Below the pieces are notes generated by a model. The model searched no databases, was not told the origin of the DNA, and saw nothing but the letters and a program-made list of their open reading frames with translations. A DNA stretch of 6,815 nt from Betaproteobacteria bacterium (GTDB lineage Bacteria; Pseudomonadota; Gammaproteobacteria; Burkholderiales; Casimicrobiaceae). The stretch spans positions 1 through 6,815 of the forward strand of contig PLYG01000036.1 in NCBI GenBank assembly GCA_003153335.1, written 5' to 3'. Every line of letters begins with the position of its first letter. Position 1 is the stretch's first letter. This document shows positions 1-5,812 of the stretch, in pieces. A program made the position numbers and the translations under genes.

Positions 1-307
1 GCAGATAGTAAAGCTTGGCGCGGCGCACGTCGCCGCGGCGCTTGACTTCGATGCTGGCGATCAGCGGCGAATAGGTCTGGAACGTCCGCTCCACGCCTTC
101 ACCCGACGAGGTCTTGCGCACGATGAACGACGACGAGATGCCGCGATTGCGTTTCGCGATCACGACGCCCTCGAATGCCTGGACGCGCTTGCGCTCGCCT
201 TCGACCACGTTGACGTTCACGATGACGGTGTCGCCGGGCGCAAAGGCCGGAACGACCTTGGCCAGGCGCGCGATTTCTTCGTGCTCTAGTTTCTTGATCA
301 GATTCAT
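1..307 (-). CDS. rplS: 50S ribosomal protein L19 (3' end missing)
   Basis: This encodes L19, a protein of the large ribosomal subunit at the 30S-50S interface. The first 102 residues are present and the C-terminus lies beyond the left edge. The start MNLIKKLEHEEIARL, the segment FAPGDTVIVNVNVVEGERKR (residues 22-41), the FEGVVIAKRNRGISSSFIVRK block and the late KRRGDVRRAKLYYL are all typical of L19, which is usually about 115-130 residues, so roughly 10-25 residues are missing. The ATG at 307 is chosen because a GGAG lies five bases upstream and the L19 N-terminus begins there. It is the last visible gene of the rpsP-rimM-trmD-rplS operon, 86 bases after trmD. The identification is secure. 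Confidence 0.97.
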   Translation of the reverse strand, partial: MNLIKKLEHEEIARLAKVVPAFAPGDTVIVNVNVVEGERKRVQAFEGVVIAKRNRGISSSFIVRKTSSGEGVERTFQTYSPLIASIEVKRRGDVRRAKLYYL

Positions 308-312
308 GTCTA

Positions 313-316
313 CTCC
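313..316 (-). promoter_or_regulatory. Ribosome binding site of rplS
   Basis: GGAG on the minus strand, five bases before the rplS ATG. It is one of the two clear Shine-Dalgarno sequences in the window; the other precedes rpsP. Both serve ribosomal protein genes. Confidence 0.7.
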
Positions 317-343
317 ATCAAACAAGTTTGGGAACATCCCGTG

Positions 344-379
344 CGCGCAGAGCATCCGCTCGCAGGCTGTTGATGCGCG
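344..379 (-). other. Inverted repeats in the trmD-rplS spacer
   Basis: The 86-base gap between the trmD stop and the rplS start contains an outer inverted repeat, cgcgca (344-349) with tgcgcg (374-379). Inside it is a small hairpin, gagc (350-353) with gctc (358-361), with a four-base loop. There is no U-tract on either side, so an intrinsic terminator is unlikely. It could be a processing or stabilising element, or simply a structured spacer that sets rplS translation. The repeats are seen directly; the function is inference. Confidence 0.4.
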
Positions 380-393
380 TCGTTTCTACGTTG

Positions 394-1173
394 CTACTTT
401 GGCGACGACTCGAGCTTGAATTCCTGCAACAAGCGCGCTTCCTCATCGCTCAACCGGCGTCCGGACAGCAAATCCGGCCGCCGCAACCACGTCCGGCCCA
501 GCGCCTGCTTCAGGCGCCACCGGCGAATCTGGGCATGATTGCCCGACAACAACACCGGCGGCACCGCTGCCCCGCCATGAACTTCCGGCCGCGTGTAATG
601 CGGGCAATCCAGCAGTCCGTCTGCAAACGACTCTTCCCTGATCGAGTCCGGATCGTTGGTCGCACCGGGCAATTGCCGCACCAGCGCGTCGATCAACACC
701 AGGGCCGGAAACTCACCGCCCGAGAGCACATAATCGCCCAGCGACAACTCCAGATCGACCCGGCGCTCCAGCAGCCGTTCGTCTACGCCCTCGTAGCGAC
801 CGGCCAGCAGCACCAGGTCACCTTCGTCTTTCAGCGCCAGCACCCGCTCATGCGTCAGACGCTCGCCCTGCGGCGTCAGATACACAACCCGGGGCCTGGA
901 GGCGCCGCCATCTGCGCGAATCCGCTCCGCCGCCGCGTCGAGCGCCTGCTCCAGCGGATCGGCCAGCATCACCATCCCCGGTCCGCCACCGTACGGGCGG
1001 TCGTCGACGGTGCGGTGGGTGTCCATCGCGAACTCGCGCGGATTCACGCACCACAGCCGCCAGATCGCCGCCTCGAGCGCCCGCCCGGTGATTCCGAAGC
1101 GCGACGCCGATTCAATCAGCTCCGGAAACAACGTCACGACGGCAATGCGCAATGGGCGCTCCGGCGCATCCAT
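394..1173 (-). CDS. trmD: tRNA (guanine-N1-)-methyltransferase TrmD
   Basis: TrmD uses S-adenosylmethionine to methylate G37 of tRNAs with a G at position 36, which prevents +1 frameshifting. The product is 259 residues, the usual size. The SPOUT trefoil-knot features are in order: VDDRPYGGGPGM (56-67), YLTPQG (98-103), LAGRYEGVDERLL (123-135), GDYVLSGGE (146-154), and the C-terminal CPHYTRPEV and LLSGNHAQIRRWRLKQALGR region. R166 matches the conserved Arg154 of E. coli. By ungapped comparison from that Arg, the catalytic Asp169 position is Glu here (E181). The ATG at 1173 shares its A with the rimM TGA stop, implying coupled translation; a start further upstream at 1206 would only extend the gene into rimM. 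The family assignment is secure. Confidence 0.97.
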   Translation of the reverse strand: MDAPERPLRIAVVTLFPELIESASRFGITGRALEAAIWRLWCVNPREFAMDTHRTVDDRPYGGGPGMVMLADPLEQALDAAAERIRADGGASRPRVVYLTPQGERLTHERVLALKDEGDLVLLAGRYEGVDERLLERRVDLELSLGDYVLSGGEFPALVLIDALVRQLPGATNDPDSIREESFADGLLDCPHYTRPEVHGGAAVPPVLLSGNHAQIRRWRLKQALGRTWLRRPDLLSGRRLSDEEARLLQEFKLESSPK

Positions 1174-1760
1174 CAGTAATCCGCTTCCCAATCGACGGTG
1201 ACGCAACCGCCCGCCAGATCGACTTCGCGCAGGATCGGTTCCACAAAGGGAATCAACTGCTCCCGGCCCTGATCCTGCCCTTGCCCTGCCACTACCCGCA
1301 GCACATCATGCGCGGGCGCCGCGATCAGACCGGTGACCAGCCCCAGATCGACTCCATTCACATTCCGCACCGACAGGCCTATCAGGTCCGACCAGTAATA
1401 CTCACCAGTATCCGGCGCCGGCAACTGATCGCGACCGACCGTTACATCGGCCCCGCGCAGGGCCTCGGCTTGGCCCCGGTCGTCAACACCCTTGAGTTGC
1501 GCCAGCACGAACGTGCCGTGCGGTTTAGCCTCCTCGACCTGCACGATCCGATGCGCGCCGGCCTGGCTTAGCACCCAGACGGACTGGCCAAGCAGTCCAT
1601 CCGGACTCTCGGTGAACGGCCTGATCTTGATCCAGCCCCGAATTCCAAAGGCACCGAGCACTCGCCCAAGCACCACCGTGGCGGCAGCGCCGGCCGGCGC
1701 CGATCCGCTCACGCCTTCCGGCTCAGTTTCCAGCTCAGGCAGCTTTGGCGATGTTGGCAC
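1173..1760 (-). CDS. rimM: Ribosome maturation factor RimM
   Basis: RimM binds S19 and helps to mature the 30S subunit head. It has an N-terminal beta-barrel beginning VVLGRVLGAFGIRGWIKIRPFTE (residues 29-51) and a C-terminal PRC-barrel. The PRC-barrel carries the conserved YYW (121-123), LIGLSV (126-131), LIPFVEPILREVDL (169-182) and final VDWEADY. The reading frame allows a GTG start at 1760 (195 residues, overlapping the end of rpsP by 26 bases) or a GTG at 1712 (179 residues, no overlap, preceded very closely by GGAAG). The first 28 residues are a Pro/Glu/Gly-rich tail outside the conserved domain, so conservation does not decide the start. The 3' end overlaps trmD by one base. The gene identity is firm; the start is uncertain. 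Confidence 0.93.
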   Translation of the reverse strand: MPTSPKLPELETEPEGVSGSAPAGAAATVVLGRVLGAFGIRGWIKIRPFTESPDGLLGQSVWVLSQAGAHRIVQVEEAKPHGTFVLAQLKGVDDRGQAEALRGADVTVGRDQLPAPDTGEYYWSDLIGLSVRNVNGVDLGLVTGLIAAPAHDVLRVVAGQGQDQGREQLIPFVEPILREVDLAGGCVTVDWEADY

Positions 1761-1995
1761 CGGCTTTTTTGACCAGGCCGCTCACGGTTTGCGACATTTG
1801 CGCGCCGTTAAGCGTCCAGAACTCGACGCGATCCAGCGCGATGCGCAAGTTCTCGCTGCCTTCGGCGGCGAGCGGGCTGTAAAAGCCAAGCCGCTCGATG
1901 AAACGGCCATCGCGGCGGTTGCGCGAATCGGCGACGACTACGTTGTAGAACGGGCGATTCTTCGCGCCGCCCCGTGCAAGTCGAATGACGACCAT
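1735..1995 (-). CDS. rpsP: 30S ribosomal protein S16
   Basis: S16 is a small-subunit protein that binds 16S rRNA early in 30S assembly. The product is 86 residues, the normal bacterial length. It begins MVVIRLARGGAKNRPFYNVV and continues VADSRNRRDGRFIERLGFY, the signature N-terminal half of S16. The C-terminal half holds the ALDRVEFWTLNGAQMSQTV segment and ends in a lysine/alanine tail. The ATG at 1995 is chosen over a possible in-frame start at 2085 because the S16 family begins exactly here and a GAGGAA lies six bases upstream. The extra 30 residues of the longer frame would run through the -10 element. It is the first gene of the trmD operon. Confidence 0.97.
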   Translation of the reverse strand: MVVIRLARGGAKNRPFYNVVVADSRNRRDGRFIERLGFYSPLAAEGSENLRIALDRVEFWTLNGAQMSQTVSGLVKKAGANIAKAA

Positions 1996-2007
1996 AGGAA
2001 GTTCCTC
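1996..2007 (-). promoter_or_regulatory. rpsP ribosome binding site inside a small hairpin
   Basis: On the minus strand GAGGAA (2007-2002) lies six bases before the rpsP ATG. It is part of a near-palindrome, AGGA-ACT-TCCT (2006-1996), whose last base abuts the start codon. A four-base-pair stem would cover the Shine-Dalgarno core. The Shine-Dalgarno sequence is clear; any regulatory use of the hairpin is inference and such a short stem is weak. Confidence 0.6.
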
Positions 2008-2019
2008 GATCCAGAATGG

Positions 2020-2041
2020 GCTGCCGACAGCGGCCGACAGC
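2020..2041 (-). repeat. Tandem 9-base repeat in the rpsP leader
   Basis: The nonamer gccgacagc occurs at 2023-2031 and again at 2033-2041, separated by one base. The copy nearer rpsP also forms a hairpin, gctg (2020-2023) with cagc (2028-2031), with a four-base loop that reads UCGG in the transcript. It lies in the predicted 5' leader between the promoter and the Shine-Dalgarno sequence. It may be chance, or part of a folded leader. Confidence 0.45.
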
Positions 2042-2055
2042 AAAAAAAGATGTTG

Positions 2056-2085
2056 ATTATACGAGTTTTTGTGCACCCAGAGCAA
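2056..2085 (-). promoter_or_regulatory. Sigma-70-type promoter of the rpsP operon
   Basis: On the minus strand a perfect -10 TATAAT (2061-2056) follows TTGCTC (2085-2080) after an 18-base spacer. The -35 matches the consensus in its first three bases only. Transcription would start near 2049, giving a leader of roughly 50 bases before rpsP. The local AT-rich stretch, including seven consecutive T on the transcribed-sense strand just downstream, stands out from the GC-rich surroundings. It would drive rpsP, rimM, trmD and rplS. Confidence 0.7.
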
Positions 2086-2088
2086 GGC

Positions 2089-2132
2089 CCAGCCGGGTAT
2101 CGGGGCTGGACGCAGGGTGCCGGCGCCCCGAT
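2089..2132 (-). other. Overlapping inverted repeats downstream of ffh
   Basis: About 30 bases after the ffh stop there is a perfect 8-base-pair stem, ATCGGGGC (2099-2106) with GCCCCGAT (2125-2132), around an 18-base loop. A second stem, CCAGCC (2089-2094) with GGCTGG (2104-2109), shares bases with the first, so the two cannot form together. Neither is followed by a U-tract on either strand, so this is not a standard intrinsic terminator. It may protect the ffh 3' end or act with Rho. It lies upstream of the rpsP promoter, so it is not part of the rpsP leader. Confidence 0.4.
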
Positions 2133-2164
2133 CAGCCCAAACTCACGAGAGGCGCAAGAGCCTG

Positions 2165-3529
2165 CTAGCGTCCGCCTGGAAAGCGCCCCTGCATCAGCCT
2201 GCCGCCCAAGCTGCGCATCATTTTCTGCATGCCGCCACCTTTCATCATTTTCATCATTTTCTGCATCTGCTCGAATTGATTGAGCAGGCGGTTGACTTCC
2301 TGTACCGGCACGCCGGCCCCGGCCGCAATCCGCCGCTTGCGCGAAGCCTTGATGAGCTCCGGCTGGACCCGCTCCTTGCGCGTCATCGAGTTGATAATGC
2401 CCTCGGTCCTGGCGATCTGCTTTTCATCGACCTGACCGGCCTGTGCCGCCTGGGCCAGTTTCGCCGGCAGCTTGTCCATCAGCGCGGAGAGGCCGCCCAT
2501 TTTGCGCATTTGCGCGATCTGCGCCTTGTAGTCGTCCAGATCGAAGCCCTTGCCGGACTTGACCTTCTGCGCCAGCCGCTCGGCATCGGCGACATCGACG
2601 GACTTGCGCGCCTGTTCGACCAGCGACAGCACGTCGCCCATGCCCAGGATCCGCGCCGCCATCCGCTCCGGATGGAATATCTCCAGGCCATCGAGCTTTT
2701 CCGAGACGCCCACAAACTTGATCGGCGCCCCGGTGACATGCCTGACCGACAGCGCGGCCCCGCCCCGCGCATCGCCGTCGAGCTTGGTAAGCACCACGCC
2801 CGACAAGGGCAACGCGTCGTTGAATGCCTTCGCCGTATTGACCGCGTCCTGTCCCTGCATCGCGTCCACGACGAACAAGGTCTCGATCGGCTTGACCGCC
2901 GCATGCAGGGCGCGGATCTCCTGCATCATCGCCTCGTCGATGCCCAGCCGGCCAGCCGTATCGACAATCAGCACTTCGTGATGGTGCTTGCGCGCAAAGT
3001 CGAGCGCCGCGGTGGCGATCGGCACGGGCTCTTCACCGACGGCGGATGGAAAGAAATCGACACCGATCTGTCCCGCAAGGGTCTCGAGCTGCTTGATGGC
3101 CGCGGGCCGGTAGACGTCGACGCTGACGACCAGCACCTTCTTCTTGCGCTCGGCCTTGAGCAGGCCTGCCAGCTTAGCCGCAGTGGTGGTCTTGCCGGCG
3201 CCTTGCAGCCCTGCGAGCAGAATGACCGCCGGCGGCGTGGTGGCGAGATTCAGGGGCGCAGCGTCGCCGCCCATGATCCGGGAGAGCTCACGCTGGACGA
3301 CACCCACCAGTGCCTGCCCGGGGGACAGCGAGCGGACCACCTCCTCGCCGACTGCGCGCTCCTTGACCCGCGCGACAAAGTCCCGCACCACCGGCAGCGC
3401 GACGTCGGCCTCGAGCAGGGCCAGACGCACTTCCCGGAGCGCGTCCTGGATGTTCGATTCGGTGAGCCGCGCCTCCCCGCGCAGGCGTTTGATGACTCCG
3501 GACAGACGGTCGGTCAGATTATCGAGCAC
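2165..3529 (-). CDS. ffh: Signal recognition particle protein Ffh (SRP54)
   Basis: Ffh is the GTPase of the signal recognition particle. It binds 4.5S RNA and signal sequences of nascent membrane proteins, then docks with FtsY at the membrane. The 454 residues carry the N domain (1-95) with ALLEADVALPVV. The G domain has GLQGAGKTTTAAKL (107-120, P-loop), DVYRPAA (138-144), DTAGR (190-194), TKLDGDARGG (248-257) and GVSEKLDGLEIF (274-285). A linker leads to the methionine-rich M domain (about 325-454) with the RNA-binding stretch SMTRKERVQPELIKASRKRR (381-400) and the finger-loop/tail region QMQKMMKMMKGGGMQKMM (421-438). Start is GTG at 3529, where the family's usual MLDNLT begins; no Shine-Dalgarno sequence is visible before it. 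It diverges from the ypjD-like gene with 26 bases between them. Confidence 0.98.
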   Translation of the reverse strand: MLDNLTDRLSGVIKRLRGEARLTESNIQDALREVRLALLEADVALPVVRDFVARVKERAVGEEVVRSLSPGQALVGVVQRELSRIMGGDAAPLNLATTPPAVILLAGLQGAGKTTTAAKLAGLLKAERKKKVLVVSVDVYRPAAIKQLETLAGQIGVDFFPSAVGEEPVPIATAALDFARKHHHEVLIVDTAGRLGIDEAMMQEIRALHAAVKPIETLFVVDAMQGQDAVNTAKAFNDALPLSGVVLTKLDGDARGGAALSVRHVTGAPIKFVGVSEKLDGLEIFHPERMAARILGMGDVLSLVEQARKSVDVADAERLAQKVKSGKGFDLDDYKAQIAQMRKMGGLSALMDKLPAKLAQAAQAGQVDEKQIARTEGIINSMTRKERVQPELIKASRKRRIAAGAGVPVQEVNRLLNQFEQMQKMMKMMKGGGMQKMMRSLGGRLMQGRFPGGR

Positions 3530-3555
3530 GGTGGGGGTTGGGGTAAACTGAGAAC

Positions 3556-4371
3556 ATGGAAGGACTTATCATTGTAGCGCAGGTGCTGCTTGCCATCGCC
3601 TATGCAGGGCTCGCCTGGATGGACCGGCCCCGGCCGGAACCAGAACCCGTGCACGCGCACCCGGGCTCGCTTCGCTGGGCAATGGCGCTGGTGGTCCTGG
3701 TGCATGCGGCGATCGTGTGGCGACTGGTCTTTCAGGCGGAAGGCATCAACCTCAGTTTCGCGGTATCGCTGTCGATTATCGGCTGGCTGCTCGCGCTGTG
3801 GTTGTGGGCGTCGGGAATGCTGATGCCGGTCCCCGGAATGGCTTCGCGCACGCTCCCGCTCGTCGCGGTGTCCGCAGTACTTCCGGTGCTGTTGCCGGCG
3901 CCGCACTGGTTGCCGTACTCCACCGACGTTGTCGCCTCGGCACACCTTGTAGTGGCCTTGCTCGCGTTTGCCCTGTTTGTCATCGCCGCGGTGCAGGCCG
4001 CCGCGATGCTTGCGCTGCAGCAGGAGATGCACCACGGGCTGGCCGCCAAGTCCGGCTCGATGCCGCCGATACTCACGCTGGAGCGCTGGCTGTTCGGTCT
4101 GATAGCGATCGGTTTCGTGCTGTTGACTGCCACGCTGGCATCCGGCGTCATTTTTTCCGAGTCCCTGTTCGGCAAGCCCGTTCAACTCACACACAAGACG
4201 CTGTTTTCAGGTCTGGCGTGGCTGCTGTTCGGGGTGCTCCTCGCAGGCCGCTGGCGCTGGGGCTGGCGCGGACGCAAGGCGTTGCGTTGGGTGGTCATCG
4301 GTTCCCTGCTGCTGCTGATCGGCTATGCGGGCAGCAAGTTTGTCCTCGAAGTCCTGCTGGGCCGGCACTAA
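3556..4371 (+). CDS. ypjD: YpjD-like CcsA/HemX-family membrane protein (cytochrome c assembly family)
   Basis: This is a polytopic inner membrane protein of 271 residues related to E. coli YpjD and to the CcsA/HemX cytochrome c assembly family. About eight hydrophobic segments are visible, near residues 3-21, 40-58, 66-89, 97-113, 124-153, 177-200, 214-231 and 243-268. Possible haem-ligand histidines are H50 (VLVHAA), H130 (SAHLVV) and H213 (THKTLFS). The late motif HKTLFSGLAWLLFGVLL...GWRGRKALRWVVIGSLLLLIGYAGSKFVLE is typical of the YpjD group. The role is not well settled: haem handling is inferred from the family, and E. coli ypjD has also been linked to the neighbouring Cor-type transporter. 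ATG at 3556 has only a weak GAG upstream. The gene is followed after 78 bases by the CorC-like gene, matching the ypjD-yfjD order of E. coli; I see no signal in that gap. Confidence 0.88.
   Translation: MEGLIIVAQVLLAIAYAGLAWMDRPRPEPEPVHAHPGSLRWAMALVVLVHAAIVWRLVFQAEGINLSFAVSLSIIGWLLALWLWASGMLMPVPGMASRTLPLVAVSAVLPVLLPAPHWLPYSTDVVASAHLVVALLAFALFVIAAVQAAAMLALQQEMHHGLAAKSGSMPPILTLERWLFGLIAIGFVLLTATLASGVIFSESLFGKPVQLTHKTLFSGLAWLLFGVLLAGRWRWGWRGRKALRWVVIGSLLLLIGYAGSKFVLEVLLGRH
3571..3576 (-). promoter_or_regulatory. Possible -10 element for ffh
   Basis: TACAAT on the minus strand (five of six matches to TATAAT) would place a transcription start about 35 bases before the ffh GTG. No good -35 hexamer is seen at the usual distance. 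It lies within the first codons of the divergent ypjD-like gene, as any ffh promoter almost must, given the 26-base gap. Weak support. Confidence 0.3.
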
Positions 4372-4449
4372 CGCTGGCCGCTTGCCTTCCCGCTTGAAAA
4401 AGCAGGACACCCGCCAAATCTCACGAACCCGCGCAGCACTCCTTTCCCG

Positions 4450-5724
4450 TTGGACGACATCCCCTTAAGCGTACTGGTCGCCGGTCTCCTGATAACGCTG
4501 TTTCTGGCGGCGTTCTTTTCGATCGCGGAAACCAGCATGATGGCCGTGAACCGCTACAAGCTCGCCACGCTTGCCGGAAACGGCCACGGCGGCGCTTTGC
4601 GCGCGCAACGGCTGCTGGCCGAGACGGGCAAGCTGCTCGGGGTGATCCTGCTGGGCTCGACGCTATCGACGACCGGCGCAGCGACGCTCGCCGCACTGAC
4701 GGCGCAGCGGCTGCTGGGCGACGACAAGTGGGTGCTGGGCGCCGGGACTCTGCTGGTGTCGTTTGCGCTGCTGGTGTTTTCGGAGATCTCGCCCAAGGTC
4801 GTCGGCGCCAACTACGCCGATCGCATCGCTCCGCGTATCGCCTATCTGCTGGCGCCGATGCTGCGAGTGGCCTATCCGGTCGTCTGGTTCGTCAATCTCT
4901 TTGTGGGCGGCATGCTGCGCGTGCTGCGCCTGCGCCAGCAGGCGGGGGAACAGAAACTCACGCAGGAGGAAGTGCGCGCGCTGGTGCTCGAAGGCAGCCG
5001 CTACCTGCCGCCCAAGCATCACATGATGCTGGTCAACCTGCTGGACCTGCAAAGAATACTGGTTGACGACGTCATGACGCCCCGCCGCGAAATCGATGCG
5101 CTGGATCTCGACGCACCGATCGAGGAATTGCGATCCAAACTGGAAACCGGATTTCATTCCCGCGTGCCGGTCTGCCGCGGCCAGCCAGACAACATCATCG
5201 GCATACTGCTGGTGCGGCAGGTCTTGCATCGGTGGACCGACGCGGACTGGAGCGTCGAAGATCTGTTGCCGCTGTTGCGTCCTCCTTACTACGTTCCATC
5301 GGGCACGCCGCTGCTGACCCAGTTGCAGCATTTCCAGGAAAGCCGACAGCCGATGGGCCTGGTGGTCGACGAATACGGTGAGTTGCTGGGCTTGATTGCA
5401 TTGGAAGACATTCTCGAGGAAATAGTCGGTGAGTTCACCACCAATGCGCTGGGCGGAGGCCAGTTCACGCCGGAAGCCGATGGCAGTGTGGTGGTGGAGG
5501 GCAGTACGTTGTTGCGGACGCTCAATCGCCGCCTGGCGACGAAATTCCCCAGCGACGGGCCGCGTACCCTCAACGGACTCATACTTGAACATTTCGGCGA
5601 CATACCCGAAGCGGGCGTGAGCATGCGGGTGGGAGACCACGCCCTGGAAATCCTGCACACGCAGGACCGGGCGGTGAAGACCGTGCGCGTATTGCCAATT
5701 CGCCGCACTCCCGCGGCGCATTAG
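4450..5724 (+). CDS. CNNM/CorC (HlyC/CorC) family transporter, YfjD-like
   Basis: This 424-residue membrane protein belongs to the CNNM/CorB/CorC family, linked to Mg2+ (and Co2+) transport. An N-terminal DUF21 membrane domain (about 5-160) has FFSIAETSMMAVNRYKL (22-38), LLGSTLSTTGAATLAAL (67-83) and VFSEISPKVVGANY (109-122). A CBS pair follows: VDDVMTPRREIDALDLD (205-221) through LLVRQVLHRW, then YVPSGTPLLTQLQHF (281-295) through LVVDEYGELLGLIALEDILEEIVGEF (304-329). A C-terminal CorC_HlyC domain covers about 338-418 (DGSVVVEGS, TLNGLILEHFGDIPEAG). The usual GNN of the first ion-site motif reads GST here (69-71). The start is TTG at 4450, giving MDDIPLS, a usual opening in this family; no Shine-Dalgarno sequence is visible. 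E. coli yfjD holds the same place next to ypjD. Confidence 0.93.
   Translation: MDDIPLSVLVAGLLITLFLAAFFSIAETSMMAVNRYKLATLAGNGHGGALRAQRLLAETGKLLGVILLGSTLSTTGAATLAALTAQRLLGDDKWVLGAGTLLVSFALLVFSEISPKVVGANYADRIAPRIAYLLAPMLRVAYPVVWFVNLFVGGMLRVLRLRQQAGEQKLTQEEVRALVLEGSRYLPPKHHMMLVNLLDLQRILVDDVMTPRREIDALDLDAPIEELRSKLETGFHSRVPVCRGQPDNIIGILLVRQVLHRWTDADWSVEDLLPLLRPPYYVPSGTPLLTQLQHFQESRQPMGLVVDEYGELLGLIALEDILEEIVGEFTTNALGGGQFTPEADGSVVVEGSTLLRTLNRRLATKFPSDGPRTLNGLILEHFGDIPEAGVSMRVGDHALEILHTQDRAVKTVRVLPIRRTPAAH
5701..5718 (+). other. Inverted repeat at the 3' end of the CorC-like gene
   Basis: cgccgc (5701-5706) pairs with gcggcg (5713-5718) around a six-base loop, within the last codons just before the TAG at 5722. 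No T-tract follows, so it is not a normal intrinsic terminator, but it might slow or stabilise the 3' end of the ypjD-corC-like transcript ahead of the pilB promoter. Confidence 0.3.
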
Positions 5725-5747
5725 CAGCCAGCCGGAAACACCCGCGC

Positions 5748-5776
5748 TTTACAAATGGGGCCATAGGGGGCATTAT
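5748..5776 (+). promoter_or_regulatory. Sigma-70-type promoter of pilB
   Basis: TTTACA (5748-5753; five of six matches to TTGACA) and CATTAT (5771-5776; four of six to TATAAT) are separated by 17 bases. Transcription would begin near 5783, about 30 bases before the pilB ATG. A second -10-like CATAAT (5785-5790) has no matching -35. The AT-rich tract up to about 5800 contrasts with the GC-rich genes around it. No sigma-54 GG-N10-GC motif is seen. Confidence 0.55.
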
Positions 5777-5812
5777 CGCAACGTCATAATTTTTTTCGAT
5801 ATTTCCTGATTC

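Noticed and set aside
328..1179. A 283-codon open frame on the plus strand opposite trmD
   Set aside because: Its protein is rich in Arg, Gln, His and Pro with no recognisable motif, and it is the antisense shadow of a clearly conserved TrmD. High GC produces such frames.
3544..3549. TAAACT as a -10 element for the ypjD-like gene
   Set aside because: Only four of six matches, no supportable -35 at the right distance, and it lies seven bases from the ATG, leaving almost no leader.
2069..3577. A 502-codon open frame on the plus strand opposite ffh
   Set aside because: It mirrors the whole ffh gene, has composition typical of antisense GC-rich DNA, and shows no domain. Ffh motifs on the other strand are unmistakable.
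3514..4194. A 226-codon minus-strand open frame opposite the ypjD-like gene
   Set aside because: Highly polar, repetitive antisense composition (Arg, Gln, His), and it would overlap the start of ffh; the plus strand gives a coherent eight-segment membrane protein.
4372..4449. Search for a promoter or terminator between the ypjD-like and CorC-like genes
   Set aside because: The only pairing seen is a short gctt/aagc around 4391-4402 without a strong stem, and no promoter hexamers stand out, so no feature is claimed.
4663..5721. A 352-codon open frame on the minus strand opposite the CorC-like gene
   Set aside because: Gln/His/Arg-rich antisense translation without motifs; the opposite strand encodes intact CBS and CorC_HlyC domains.
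5772..5796. ATTAT...ATAAT inverted repeat followed by seven T, like a terminator
   Set aside because: The stem is five A-T pairs only and too weak for intrinsic termination. The same bases are better explained as the -10 region and AT-rich start zone of the pilB promoter.
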